From an uncultured Pontibacter sp. (GTDB taxonomy: Bacteria > Bacteroidota > Bacteroidia > Cytophagales > Hymenobacteraceae), in NCBI GenBank assembly GCA_947499125.1, contig CANMMP010000005.1:1-64000 (forward strand): DNA of 64,000 bases, read 5' to 3'. The notes under the pieces are model-generated. The model had not been told where the DNA came from. It made no database searches and was given only the letters and a program-made list of their open reading frames with translations. Shown piece by piece: positions 55,967 through 63,800 of the stretch. How positions within the stretch are numbered: position 1 is the first letter of the stretch; every line of letters begins with the position of its first letter. The position numbers and the translations under genes were made by a program.

Positions 55967-57451
55967 TTAGCCAAGTATAAGTTTCTGACCTGGCTTGATC
56001 TGGTTCGATTTAAGTTTGTTCAGCTTTTTGATCTTGTCAACACTAATGCCGTCATACTTCTGGGAAATGGTCCATAAAGTATCGCCGGGCTGAACATGGT
56101 GAATGATCTCCTGCTGCTTTTTGCTGATGGTTACCCGGTTTGCTTTGGCAGGCTTTTTTGTTTCGGTGGCCATAGCGAGTGCTTCCGCAGGCTTAGGCTG
56201 ATAAATAGCCAGTTGTTGGTTAGCCATGATAGAAGACCTTTTCAGGTTATTCCACTCTTTTAGCTCGTCAACGGTTACGTTATACTTTGCAGCTATACTT
56301 GTCAGGTTGTCGCCGCGCTTTACTTTATAGGTTGTTTTTTCGGTTTGCTTAGGCTCTTCGGTTTTGTTTTCGGCAAGTAGGGCAGGAGCCGTAGCTGGTT
56401 CTGTTATTGGCTGTTCCGGTTCCGGCTTTGGTGTATAAGGCGATGCCGCAGCTATCATACAGCTAACATCGTCAGCAGAGGCCAGCAAGGTTGCACGCTC
56501 GGCAGGTACACGCAGTTTATAGTTGCGGGTATTGGCCGGCAGTACATTTTTCTTTATTTCAGGGTTAAGAGCTAATAACTGAGTATGCTCTACATGAAGC
56601 TCATCAGCCAGTTTCTCAAGGTCTACAGCCTGGTCTATAATTAGGGTCTTCACATCCTGGGCATACAATACCGAGTCGGTAAAGATGTTATGCTCGGGCG
56701 CATAGTTCATCGTATAGATAATGGCCGTCATGGACGGAACATAGCTGCGGGTCTCTTTTGGCAGGTAAGGGAAGATTTCCCAGAAGGTTTTTTTGCCGCC
56801 ACCTGCTCTCCGGATAGCTTTGTTTACGTTACCCGGGCCACAGTTATAGGCTGCCATAGCCAGTTCCCAGTCGCCGTAGCTTTTGTATAGTCTGCTCAGG
56901 AAACGGCAGGCAGCATCAGTTGCTTTCTCCGGGTCCATGCGCTCATCAATGTACTGATTCTGATCTAAGCCATACTCGCGGCCGGTAACAGGTATAAACT
57001 GCCACAAGCCTACCGCTTTAGCCCACGATGCAGCCTTCGGGTTCAGTCCCGACTCAACTATAGCCAGGTACTTCATCTCTTCGGGCATGTTATACTTTTT
57101 CAGGTATTTCTCGAAAAGTGGGAAGTACACATTCTGGCGCGACAGCATAGTGCGCGCATAGTTGCGGTTACGGATAGTAAAATAATCGATGAAGTTGCGT
57201 ACGAACGGGTTGAACGTAAGCGGAATTTCAGACTCTAAACAGCTTAAGCGGTCCTGAATTACTTCATTCGTCTCATTGGGGATATACTCCACCAGCAAAT
57301 CCAGATCTGCCGGCGATAGCTTGGCCGTGTCTCCGGCCAGTATCAACGAATCATCAGGGGCGGTTGCAATTATTGGCAAAGCCTGAGCGTAGTTTGCCCA
57401 GATGCCGCCAACTATAGCCGCAACTACGGTAAAAAGGTTAGAGTACTTCAT
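55967..57451 (-). CDS. MltD-like lytic transglycosylase with two LysM domains
   Basis: A 494-residue envelope protein. An N-terminal signal (residues 1-24) is followed by the SLT domain, with Glu133 in YLAIVESGLNPKAASW as the expected catalytic acid and AVGLWQFIPVTGREYGL and AAYNCGPGNVNKAI as family motifs. Two LysM domains (TYKVKRGDNLTSIAAKYNV and IHHVQPGDTLWTISQKY) bind peptidoglycan. It cleaves glycan strands in the periplasm. It lies 5 bases after gatA in an operon with tatA. Confidence 0.94.
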   Translation of the reverse strand: MKYSNLFTVVAAIVGGIWANYAQALPIIATAPDDSLILAGDTAKLSPADLDLLVEYIPNETNEVIQDRLSCLESEIPLTFNPFVRNFIDYFTIRNRNYARTMLSRQNVYFPLFEKYLKKYNMPEEMKYLAIVESGLNPKAASWAKAVGLWQFIPVTGREYGLDQNQYIDERMDPEKATDAACRFLSRLYKSYGDWELAMAAYNCGPGNVNKAIRRAGGGKKTFWEIFPYLPKETRSYVPSMTAIIYTMNYAPEHNIFTDSVLYAQDVKTLIIDQAVDLEKLADELHVEHTQLLALNPEIKKNVLPANTRNYKLRVPAERATLLASADDVSCMIAAASPYTPKPEPEQPITEPATAPALLAENKTEEPKQTEKTTYKVKRGDNLTSIAAKYNVTVDELKEWNNLKRSSIMANQQLAIYQPKPAEALAMATETKKPAKANRVTISKKQQEIIHHVQPGDTLWTISQKYDGISVDKIKKLNKLKSNQIKPGQKLILG

Positions 57452-57456
57452 GTTAT

Positions 57457-58893
57457 TTATGCTTCAACGGGAATCTTATCCAGTATATAATTCGAGAAAG
57501 CCAGCAAAGCTGCCTCATCGAATGAGCGGGCCATCAATTGTAACCCGATGGAAAGGCCGTTGGTGTCGCGGCTAACCGGTATAGATATTGCCGGAACACC
57601 AGCCAAAGAAGCTTGCACTGTAAAAATATCAGCCAGATACATAGCTAACGGATTAGCTGTATTCTCTCCGATTTTAAAGGCTGTAGTCGGAGCTGTAGGC
57701 AATATAAGGAAATCATATTTCTGAAGCAACTCATCCGTTTTTTCCTTTATCAGCCTTCTAACTTTCTGAGCTTTTGTATAATAAGCATCATAATAATCGG
57801 CGCTAAGTACAAAGGTGCCCAGCATAATGCGGCGCTGTACTTCTTTACCAAAACCTTCGGCCCTGGTTTTTTTGTACAACGATGTCAGGTCAGAGATATT
57901 AGGGCTGCGGAAACCATATTTCACGCCATCGTAGCGGCCCAGGTTTGAGCTGGCCTCTGCGGTAGTTAAAATATAGTAAGTGGGTACCATATATTCCAGG
58001 TATGGGAATTCTACAGCTTCCACTTCATGGCCTTCTGTTTTAAGAAGATCTTTCACGCCAAGTATAGCATCTCTTACTTCCGTATCCAGGCCTTCGCTCT
58101 CGAAGCAGTCGCGGATGTAACCAATTTTATACTTTTTGCCGATCTGCAGTTGGGAAGTATAGGATGGAACCGGCTGATGACTGGCGGTGCTATCGTATTC
58201 GTCTGGCCCTGCCATTATTTCTAACAGCAAAGCAGCATCTTCTACGCTTTTGGTAAACAAACCGATCTGGTCGAAAGAAGAGGCATAGGCGATAAGGCCA
58301 TAGCGTGAAATGCGGGAATAGGTAGGCTTTAAACCAACTACGCCACAAAAAGAAGCTGGCTGGCGCACAGAGCCACCTGTATCGGAGCCAAGGGCTGCCA
58401 AACACATATCTGCCTGCACCGAAACAGCCGAGCCACCCGATGAGCCGCCCGGTACACGGGTAGTATCATCGGCATTCAGCACAGGTCCGAATGATGAATT
58501 CTCGTTGGAGGCACCCATTGCAAACTCGTCGCAGTTCTGGCGACCTATAATAATAGCATCTTCAGCGATAAGGCGCTCCAGGGCCGTGGCAGTATACAAC
58601 GACTCAAACCCGTTCAGGATCTGGCTCGAGGCCTGCAGTTTATGACCTTTATAAGCTATAACATCTTTTACGCCTATAACCATACCTGCCAGTTTACCTG
58701 CAGTGCCGTTGGCAATTTTCTGGTCTATAGTTTCGGCCTGAGCTAGTGCTTCGTCCTCAAAAACTTCTAAAAAGGCATTTAGTTCTGCTTTCTCCTTTAT
58801 GTTCTGGAGATAGTGCGTTACTAATTTTTTGCACGTAACCTGCCCATTGGCAATATCAGTGCGGATGTCGCGTAGGGAGTTGTATGGTTTCAA
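57457..58893 (-). CDS. gatA: Glu-tRNA(Gln) amidotransferase subunit A
   Basis: A 478-residue amidase. GVKDVIAYKGHKLQASS includes the catalytic Lys, and GGSSGGSAVSVQADMCLAALGSDTGGSVRQP (serine-cis-serine) follows, with GLKPTYSRISRYG. With GatB and GatC, encoded elsewhere, it amidates Glu-tRNA(Gln). The start is TTG at 58893, overlapping the tatA stop (TTGA); no in-frame ATG is close, and coupling to tatA is likely. Confidence 0.94.
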   Translation of the reverse strand: MKPYNSLRDIRTDIANGQVTCKKLVTHYLQNIKEKAELNAFLEVFEDEALAQAETIDQKIANGTAGKLAGMVIGVKDVIAYKGHKLQASSQILNGFESLYTATALERLIAEDAIIIGRQNCDEFAMGASNENSSFGPVLNADDTTRVPGGSSGGSAVSVQADMCLAALGSDTGGSVRQPASFCGVVGLKPTYSRISRYGLIAYASSFDQIGLFTKSVEDAALLLEIMAGPDEYDSTASHQPVPSYTSQLQIGKKYKIGYIRDCFESEGLDTEVRDAILGVKDLLKTEGHEVEAVEFPYLEYMVPTYYILTTAEASSNLGRYDGVKYGFRSPNISDLTSLYKKTRAEGFGKEVQRRIMLGTFVLSADYYDAYYTKAQKVRRLIKEKTDELLQKYDFLILPTAPTTAFKIGENTANPLAMYLADIFTVQASLAGVPAISIPVSRDTNGLSIGLQLMARSFDEAALLAFSNYILDKIPVEA

Positions 58894-59108
58894 ACTTTCT
58901 TAGGTTTGTCGTCGTCCTCGATAGAACGTTCCAGTTCGTGTTTGATTTCGTTTGTTGCATCTTTAAACTCACGGATGCCACGGCCAAGGCCACGCGCTAT
59001 GCCCGGAATTTTATCTGCCCCAAACAAAAGTAGAATGGCGGTCATTACAACCAGCATTTCGCCTCCGCCCAGGTCGCCCAGGAAAAGGAGTATTGACCCT
59101 GAGTACAT
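58890..59108 (-). CDS. tatA: twin-arginine translocase subunit TatA/E
   Basis: A 72-residue protein. A short periplasmic N-terminus, one membrane helix (MLVVMTAILLLFG) followed by the hinge GADKIPGIARGLGRGIREFKDA and an acidic amphipathic tail. TatA oligomers form the export channel with TatC, not in this window. It is the second of two tandem tatA genes and overlaps the gatA start by four bases. Confidence 0.94.
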   Translation of the reverse strand: MYSGSILLFLGDLGGGEMLVVMTAILLLFGADKIPGIARGLGRGIREFKDATNEIKHELERSIEDDDKPKKV

Positions 59109-59129
59109 AACTGTAAAGGCTTAAAGGGT

Positions 59130-59342
59130 TTACTTCTGCTGAGAATCGTCTTTTACAGAGTTCTCAATATCGTTTTTCACGTCTTTGGTAGCATCCTTAA
59201 ACTCGCGTATACCTTTACCGAGTCCGCGGGCAAGCTCAGGAATTCTTTTAGCACCAAACAGAAGTATAATAAGCACCAGGATCAGGACAAGTGAACCTGG
59301 ACCCATATTCTGGAAAAAGCCGAGCGTGGTAGTGAAATTCAT
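59130..59342 (-). CDS. tatA: second TatA/E-type protein
   Basis: A 70-residue protein similar in plan to its neighbour: helix LVLILVLIILLFG, hinge GAKRIPELARGLGKGIREFKDATKD, charged tail. It shares GLG(R/K)GIREFKDAT with the adjacent copy, indicating tandem duplication. The 21-base spacing and same strand suggest co-expression; one may act as TatA and the other as TatE or TatB substitute (inference). Confidence 0.93.
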   Translation of the reverse strand: MNFTTTLGFFQNMGPGSLVLILVLIILLFGAKRIPELARGLGKGIREFKDATKDVKNDIENSVKDDSQQK

Positions 59343-59864
59343 GATTCTTAAATTAATGGTAAATTCTCACAAAATTAAAGTTTATATTTTAAATAAACCC
59401 ACATCTTAACAGATTAGTTTACAAGCACGTCTCTTTCGTGCAGGCGGTCCTTAATCCGTGGCTAAAGTTTATTTTCCGAAAAAAATAAAATATTTTTTTG
59501 ACCCTGATATATAGTGAGTTAGCTATACTGTTTTCCCAATTCAGTAAAAATATTTCCGTATTTGGGAAACTCTATATAATGCCAATCGTATATTTCTATT
59601 GTTACTCAGGTACTTAGCTATTGCTTTGAATTCTGGCACCCGAATTGAGTATAGGATTTGCAGATAACAGCAGCTATACTTAACACACTGGCAAACGTGC
59701 CGGTAAGCGGCGCAAAAGCCCACAGATCAGCTTTTAATAAGCAGATGGGTTTGCAGAAGTAGAGCGCATGTAGTATCTTCGTAAGGTATTTCTGGTAGTA
59801 GTAAGATTTATCTTGGTGCTGCTTAGATATATAAAATTAAGTTTGTTTTCATAGCTTGGAAAGG
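59343..59864. other. gap with candidate + strand transcript
   Basis: About 520 bases before the terminator at 59865. A 60-codon minus-strand ORF at 59541-59723 is cysteine-rich and looks spurious. On the + strand a promoter-like match (TTG at 59599-59601, 19 bases, TTGCTTTG at 59621-59628) precedes about 235 bases of non-coding sequence leading to the terminator. Confidence 0.4.
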
Positions 59865-59890
59865 CACCCTGCACTGTAGGGTGTTTTTTT
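59633..59890 (+). ncRNA. candidate non-coding RNA
   Basis: Bounded by the promoter-like pair described for the gap (predicted start about 59633) and by a strong terminator at 59865-59890 that serves no known + strand gene. No good ORF is present. Internal self-complementary segments exist (gccggtaagcggc, 59699-59711). It has no resemblance I can name to 6S, tmRNA or RNase P RNA. Confidence 0.4.
59865..59890 (+). terminator. rho-independent terminator without an assigned gene
   Basis: caccct-gc-act-gt-agggtg forms an 8-bp stem including one G-T pair, with a 3-base loop, followed by seven T. It functions only for + strand transcripts, yet no + strand gene precedes it. Confidence 0.85.
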
Positions 59891-59922
59891 ACTTTATAGC
59901 CATTCCGTTTTCAAAAAATATA

Positions 59923-59955
59923 AAAGGCCGCAGCTATACTTTAGCTGCGGCCTTT
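59923..59955. terminator. terminator of the EnvC-like gene
   Basis: Perfect 14-base arms (59923-59936 and 59942-59955) with a 5-base loop, flanked by A-rich and T-rich tracts. It ends the minus-strand gene at 59977 and can act in both directions. Confidence 0.92.
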
Positions 59956-59976
59956 GTTTTTATAGTATAGCTGTTT

Positions 59977-61212
59977 TTACTTCGGAGAGATCCAGGATTG
60001 TGGATTTAAGGTATCGTTGTTCTTCCATACCTGAAACTGTAGTTCGGTTGTGCCGTCAGAATCGGTATACACAGTTCCTATCTGCTGTTTTAACTTCACT
60101 GTCTGGCCGGTTTGCACCGATACCGTTTTTAGCTTGGCATAAACCGTAAAGAAATCGCCGTGCTGTATCATTACAATGTTGTTCATACCTGGTACGCTGG
60201 CTACGGTTACCACTTTGCCTTCAAAAATAGCCCGGGCAGGTGCGCCCTGTGCAGTCTGTATATCTATACCTTTATTCTCGACAACAACTCCTTTCAGAAC
60301 AGGGTGGTTGTGGCGGCCAAATCGCTGCGATATAAACCCACGCTCTACCGGCCAGGCCAATCGACCTTTATTACCCGCAAACGACGACGAAATAAGCGCC
60401 ATTTCAGGAGTTAGTGTTACTTTATTTGAACTGCCGCTTGTAGCTTTTCCTTTAGCGCGTGCTTCACGCGCAGCCCGGGCAATTTCTTCACGAACGATGT
60501 CGGCAATTAATTTATCCAGTTTTTTTACAGCCTGCTGGCGCTGGGCCACTTCCTGTTTCAGGTTTTGTTCCTGCTTGCTCAGTCTTTGGATTACGCTGTC
60601 CTGCTGGTCTCTGAGGTTTTGCAGGTTCTGGGTTTCGGTGATCTTTACAGTAAGCAGGTTCTTTTTCTCCCGCTTTTTCTGCTCCAGCACAGTTAGTTGC
60701 CCGGTTAAGGCGGCCTGTACTTTGTTTATCATTTCGGCCTGTTTCTGGCGGGCCTCCGAGTATTGCTGCAGGTAGCGCAGGCGCATTACCAATTGGTTGA
60801 ACGAATCGGAAGCGAACAGGAACATGAGTTTGTTATAGTTGCTGGCCGTTTTGGAAGCCGCATAGATCATGTCGGCATACTCGGCTTTCAGCTTTTCGAT
60901 GTCTTTTTGCAGGGAGCCTACTATACCTTCGGTTTGCTCTACATCAGACTCTATCAGGTTTATTTCTTTGGAGATGTTCTGGATAACGCCCTTCTGTACC
61001 GTAATTTTTTCTTTTATAGCGTTAAGCTGGCCAATACTCGCTTCCTTCTGCGCTTTGGTCTGCTTCAGAATGCGGTTAGCTTCTCTAATACGGGTGAGGT
61101 TTTCCTTCTTTTCTCTTTCAAGCTGCGCTTTCGATTTTTTAGACTGCGCATCGGCAGCAAAAGGCAAGGCAACAAGTAACGAGAGAAGGATTAATTTGTA
61201 AAGGGCCTTCAT
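59977..61212 (-). CDS. EnvC-like protein with degenerate LytM (M23) domain
   Basis: A 411-residue periplasmic protein. A signal peptide (residues about 1-22, ending PFAADA) precedes a long coiled coil (about 25-250, rich in Lys, Gln and Glu). The C-terminal LytM domain (about 290-411) has GRLAWPVERGFISQRFG, but the zinc-binding and catalytic places look replaced: NKGIDI instead of HxGIDI, VYAKL instead of VYAHL and LQFQVW instead of LHFEIW. This is the pattern of EnvC/NlpD-type activators of amidases rather than active endopeptidases. It is the last gene of an envelope cluster with the TPR and DUF4292 genes. Confidence 0.9.
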   Translation of the reverse strand: MKALYKLILLSLLVALPFAADAQSKKSKAQLEREKKENLTRIREANRILKQTKAQKEASIGQLNAIKEKITVQKGVIQNISKEINLIESDVEQTEGIVGSLQKDIEKLKAEYADMIYAASKTASNYNKLMFLFASDSFNQLVMRLRYLQQYSEARQKQAEMINKVQAALTGQLTVLEQKKREKKNLLTVKITETQNLQNLRDQQDSVIQRLSKQEQNLKQEVAQRQQAVKKLDKLIADIVREEIARAAREARAKGKATSGSSNKVTLTPEMALISSSFAGNKGRLAWPVERGFISQRFGRHNHPVLKGVVVENKGIDIQTAQGAPARAIFEGKVVTVASVPGMNNIVMIQHGDFFTVYAKLKTVSVQTGQTVKLKQQIGTVYTDSDGTTELQFQVWKNNDTLNPQSWISPK

Positions 61213-61294
61213 TAACTATGGAAATCTCTGCTCTGAGTTTACAAATATGGCAAAACAAAATGCCAAGTGCCAGCAGGCGTAGCAATTTATTAAT

Positions 61295-62038
61295 TTATAG
61301 CCTTTTGTAATCGGCAGGAACAGTAAACGGGAAATCGAGCACTTCGGAAGTTGTAGTGACTTTGCTGTGGTTTAGCGTAAAAGTTGCCCCCTGACCTTTC
61401 TGCCAAACCTGTGCAGCCATCTCGTGAGCAAACGCTACCTGGCCTACTTCCTGGAAGGAGTTATACTTAACTGTAATTGTATTGCCTGTAAACTGGTCGA
61501 GTACGTTCAGCTGCTGCAGTTTCTGGTTCTGCTCGCTTATAAAGTAATCGAAAAGGAGATTGGTGCGCAGTTGCTGTATGTGTTGCAAGTCGCCGGCATC
61601 CATCACTTTTTCCTGGCCCTGTGGTTGGTAGTTTCCCAAAAGTATAGCCTGCATCACTTCGTAGTTCATCTCTACATTAAAGCGCTTGCTCAGGAAACTA
61701 TAATCTTTGGCCAGGTACTCGCGGTGCAGGCGGTTCATCAGGTAAACCGAATCCTGGGTTATTTTCATGCGGGCAGCTTCAATGCCAAGGCCCGGTTGTA
61801 CCGATACCCAGATAATACTGTCCTTTTTCATCCGCATAGAATAAGCAGATGTGGTAGTGCCGTCCCGGTCTTCCAGTTTAAGCTGGCCGCGGGCGGTTAA
61901 ATAATCAAATTCTATGTTTTGTACGGCTACACGGCCTACTGTTTCGGTGGTGGTTTCGGCAGCGGTGGGTACTACATCTTTTTTACAGCCTGAAAGTATA
62001 AGCAAGCCTGCCAGGCCGCAAAACAGTAGTTTATTCAT
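61295..62038 (-). CDS. DUF4292 lipoprotein
   Basis: A 247-residue lipoprotein: LLILSGC lipobox with Cys18. The body matches DUF4292, a Bacteroidota family with a LolA/LolB-like beta-rich fold (RGQLKLEDRDGTTTSAYSMRMKKDSIIWVS, RLHREYLAKDYSFL). It may take part in lipoprotein or lipid handling at the outer membrane (inference from fold). Its start overlaps the TPR gene stop by 8 bases. Confidence 0.88.
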   Translation of the reverse strand: MNKLLFCGLAGLLILSGCKKDVVPTAAETTTETVGRVAVQNIEFDYLTARGQLKLEDRDGTTTSAYSMRMKKDSIIWVSVQPGLGIEAARMKITQDSVYLMNRLHREYLAKDYSFLSKRFNVEMNYEVMQAILLGNYQPQGQEKVMDAGDLQHIQQLRTNLLFDYFISEQNQKLQQLNVLDQFTGNTITVKYNSFQEVGQVAFAHEMAAQVWQKGQGATFTLNHSKVTTTSEVLDFPFTVPADYKRL

Positions 62039-63794
62039 AAAGTTTACGGTCTTTTATCTTTTTATCGATAAAGGCAGATGCTTCGCCTTTTAGTTTGGCG
62101 CGTTGCCACTGGGTAAGGGCTTCTTCCTGTTTGCCAAGCTTAAACAGCACATCACCGTAATGTTCAACTATAGTTGCGTCGTCTGATAAGGCTACAGCCT
62201 GTTCTAATAACTTAAGCGCACCCTTAAAGTCGCCGGCTTTGTACAGCACCCAGGCATAAGTATCGAGGTAAGTGGGGTTGTTCGGGTATTTCTGTATCAG
62301 GCGTGCGGCCATTTCTTTTGCCCTTGGCAGGTTCTCGTTACGCAGCGACAAAAAGTAACTATAATTGTTTAATACATGCTCGTTATTCGCATCATGCGCC
62401 AAAACGGCCTCATATGCCTCATCCGATTTTTTGTACTCCTTCAGGGAGTTATAGCCATCGCCTAACTGCATATTAAACTGTGCCACCAGTTCGGGCTCTG
62501 CTACCGATAAGCGCTTACCATACTCCAGTGATTTTACTGCTTTGTCGTAGTTCTTTTCGATCAAGTGCCCGGTGCCGTTATAAAACCAGAATATAGCCTG
62601 GTTCGGAAACAACTCCAATGCTTTGCCGGAATGCTCCACTAGGGCAGAAGCTTCGTTCAGGTCAGCATCCAGTAACACGATCTGCTGCCAGATCTTAAAA
62701 TGGGAATCGTCGAGTTTTACTGCTTCCAGGTAATTATTGCGTGCCTGTTCTTTTTTGCCAACTATAGTTTGCAGATCGCCGGCAACTGCAAAAGCTTTCG
62801 CTTCTTCGGGGTGGCTTTCTATAGTTAGGTCGGCAAGCGTTAAGGCCATGCCTTCAATCTCGGTGTTAGGCAGCTGCCTGATCAGGTCGACCAGTATCCT
62901 TACTTTCGTGTCAATATCCAGCTCAGGGCTGGCAAATGCTTGTTTTACTTCTTTCTCAGATTGTGATTTGTTACCTTTTTGCCTGTGCAGGTCTGATAGC
63001 ATTAAGTGGGCGTAGGGGTTGCCTGGCTCCAGTTGCAAAGCTTTCTGCAACGTGGTTATAGCTTTATCAGTTTGCTGGCTGGCGCTATATAGTTCGGCCT
63101 GTGCTAAAAAATATCGAACATCAGTAGGGCTGTTGGCAAGTAGCTTTTCGCCTTCTTCCAGTGCTTTAGGTATGTTTTTCTGGCGCAGGTAAATTTGCTG
63201 GCGGTTCACGCTCAGCTGTTCCATAGGGCCAAACTCTTTTTCGATACGCTCATATGTTTTAAGCGCATCCGCATACTTTGATTGTGATAAGTATAGATCT
63301 GCTAACTGAAACAGGTATTGCTCCGAATTTGGCACATTCCGCATCAGCTCGTTGTAGGTCTGGGCAGCTTCGGTGTATTGTTTCTGGTCGGTGTGCAGTT
63401 TGGCCAGTAACAGGTAATAGTATTCGTTTTTGGGTTCTTTTACTATAGCGGTCTGCGCAAAGGGCGTAGCCATTTTATAGTTCTTGAGAGCAAAGTAAGT
63501 TTCGGCAAGCTTATAGTTTATAGCCGCATTGTTTGGGGTTATAGTATAAGCTTTCTGAAATAGCTGGAGGGCTCGGTCAAAGTCCTCCAGCATAAAGTAT
63601 TTCACTCCGTCCAGAAACAGCGACTCGCTTATTTGCAGCTCCTGCTCAGTAGGCTGGGCCTGAACCGGTGCCTGGGTAGCAGCAGTTTGCTGGGCTTTGC
63701 TTTTCCTTTTGCCGTTCTGGGCCTGGGTAGCTCCGCCTGCCAGCAGTATAAAGCAGCTTGCTGCAAGTACGATGTTTCTGAACTGTATCATCAT
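62031..63794 (-). CDS. secreted TPR-repeat protein
   Basis: A 587-residue protein with a signal peptide (residues about 1-26, ending GGATQAQ). About a dozen tetratricopeptide repeats follow, for example FDRALQLFQKAYTITPNNAAINYKLAETYF and GDFKGALKLLEQAVALSDDATI. It is probably a periplasmic scaffold for protein-protein contacts, and may act with the adjacent DUF4292 lipoprotein and EnvC-like protein, as these genes are commonly neighbours in Bacteroidota. It is 6 bases downstream of the nucleotidyltransferase gene. Confidence 0.92.
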   Translation of the reverse strand: MMIQFRNIVLAASCFILLAGGATQAQNGKRKSKAQQTAATQAPVQAQPTEQELQISESLFLDGVKYFMLEDFDRALQLFQKAYTITPNNAAINYKLAETYFALKNYKMATPFAQTAIVKEPKNEYYYLLLAKLHTDQKQYTEAAQTYNELMRNVPNSEQYLFQLADLYLSQSKYADALKTYERIEKEFGPMEQLSVNRQQIYLRQKNIPKALEEGEKLLANSPTDVRYFLAQAELYSASQQTDKAITTLQKALQLEPGNPYAHLMLSDLHRQKGNKSQSEKEVKQAFASPELDIDTKVRILVDLIRQLPNTEIEGMALTLADLTIESHPEEAKAFAVAGDLQTIVGKKEQARNNYLEAVKLDDSHFKIWQQIVLLDADLNEASALVEHSGKALELFPNQAIFWFYNGTGHLIEKNYDKAVKSLEYGKRLSVAEPELVAQFNMQLGDGYNSLKEYKKSDEAYEAVLAHDANNEHVLNNYSYFLSLRNENLPRAKEMAARLIQKYPNNPTYLDTYAWVLYKAGDFKGALKLLEQAVALSDDATIVEHYGDVLFKLGKQEEALTQWQRAKLKGEASAFIDKKIKDRKLYE

Positions 63795-63800
63795 GGTAAT

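Noticed and set aside
59541..59723. 60-codon minus-strand ORF in the tatA-EnvC gap
   Set aside because: Cys/Tyr-rich with no domain; overlaps the candidate + strand RNA.
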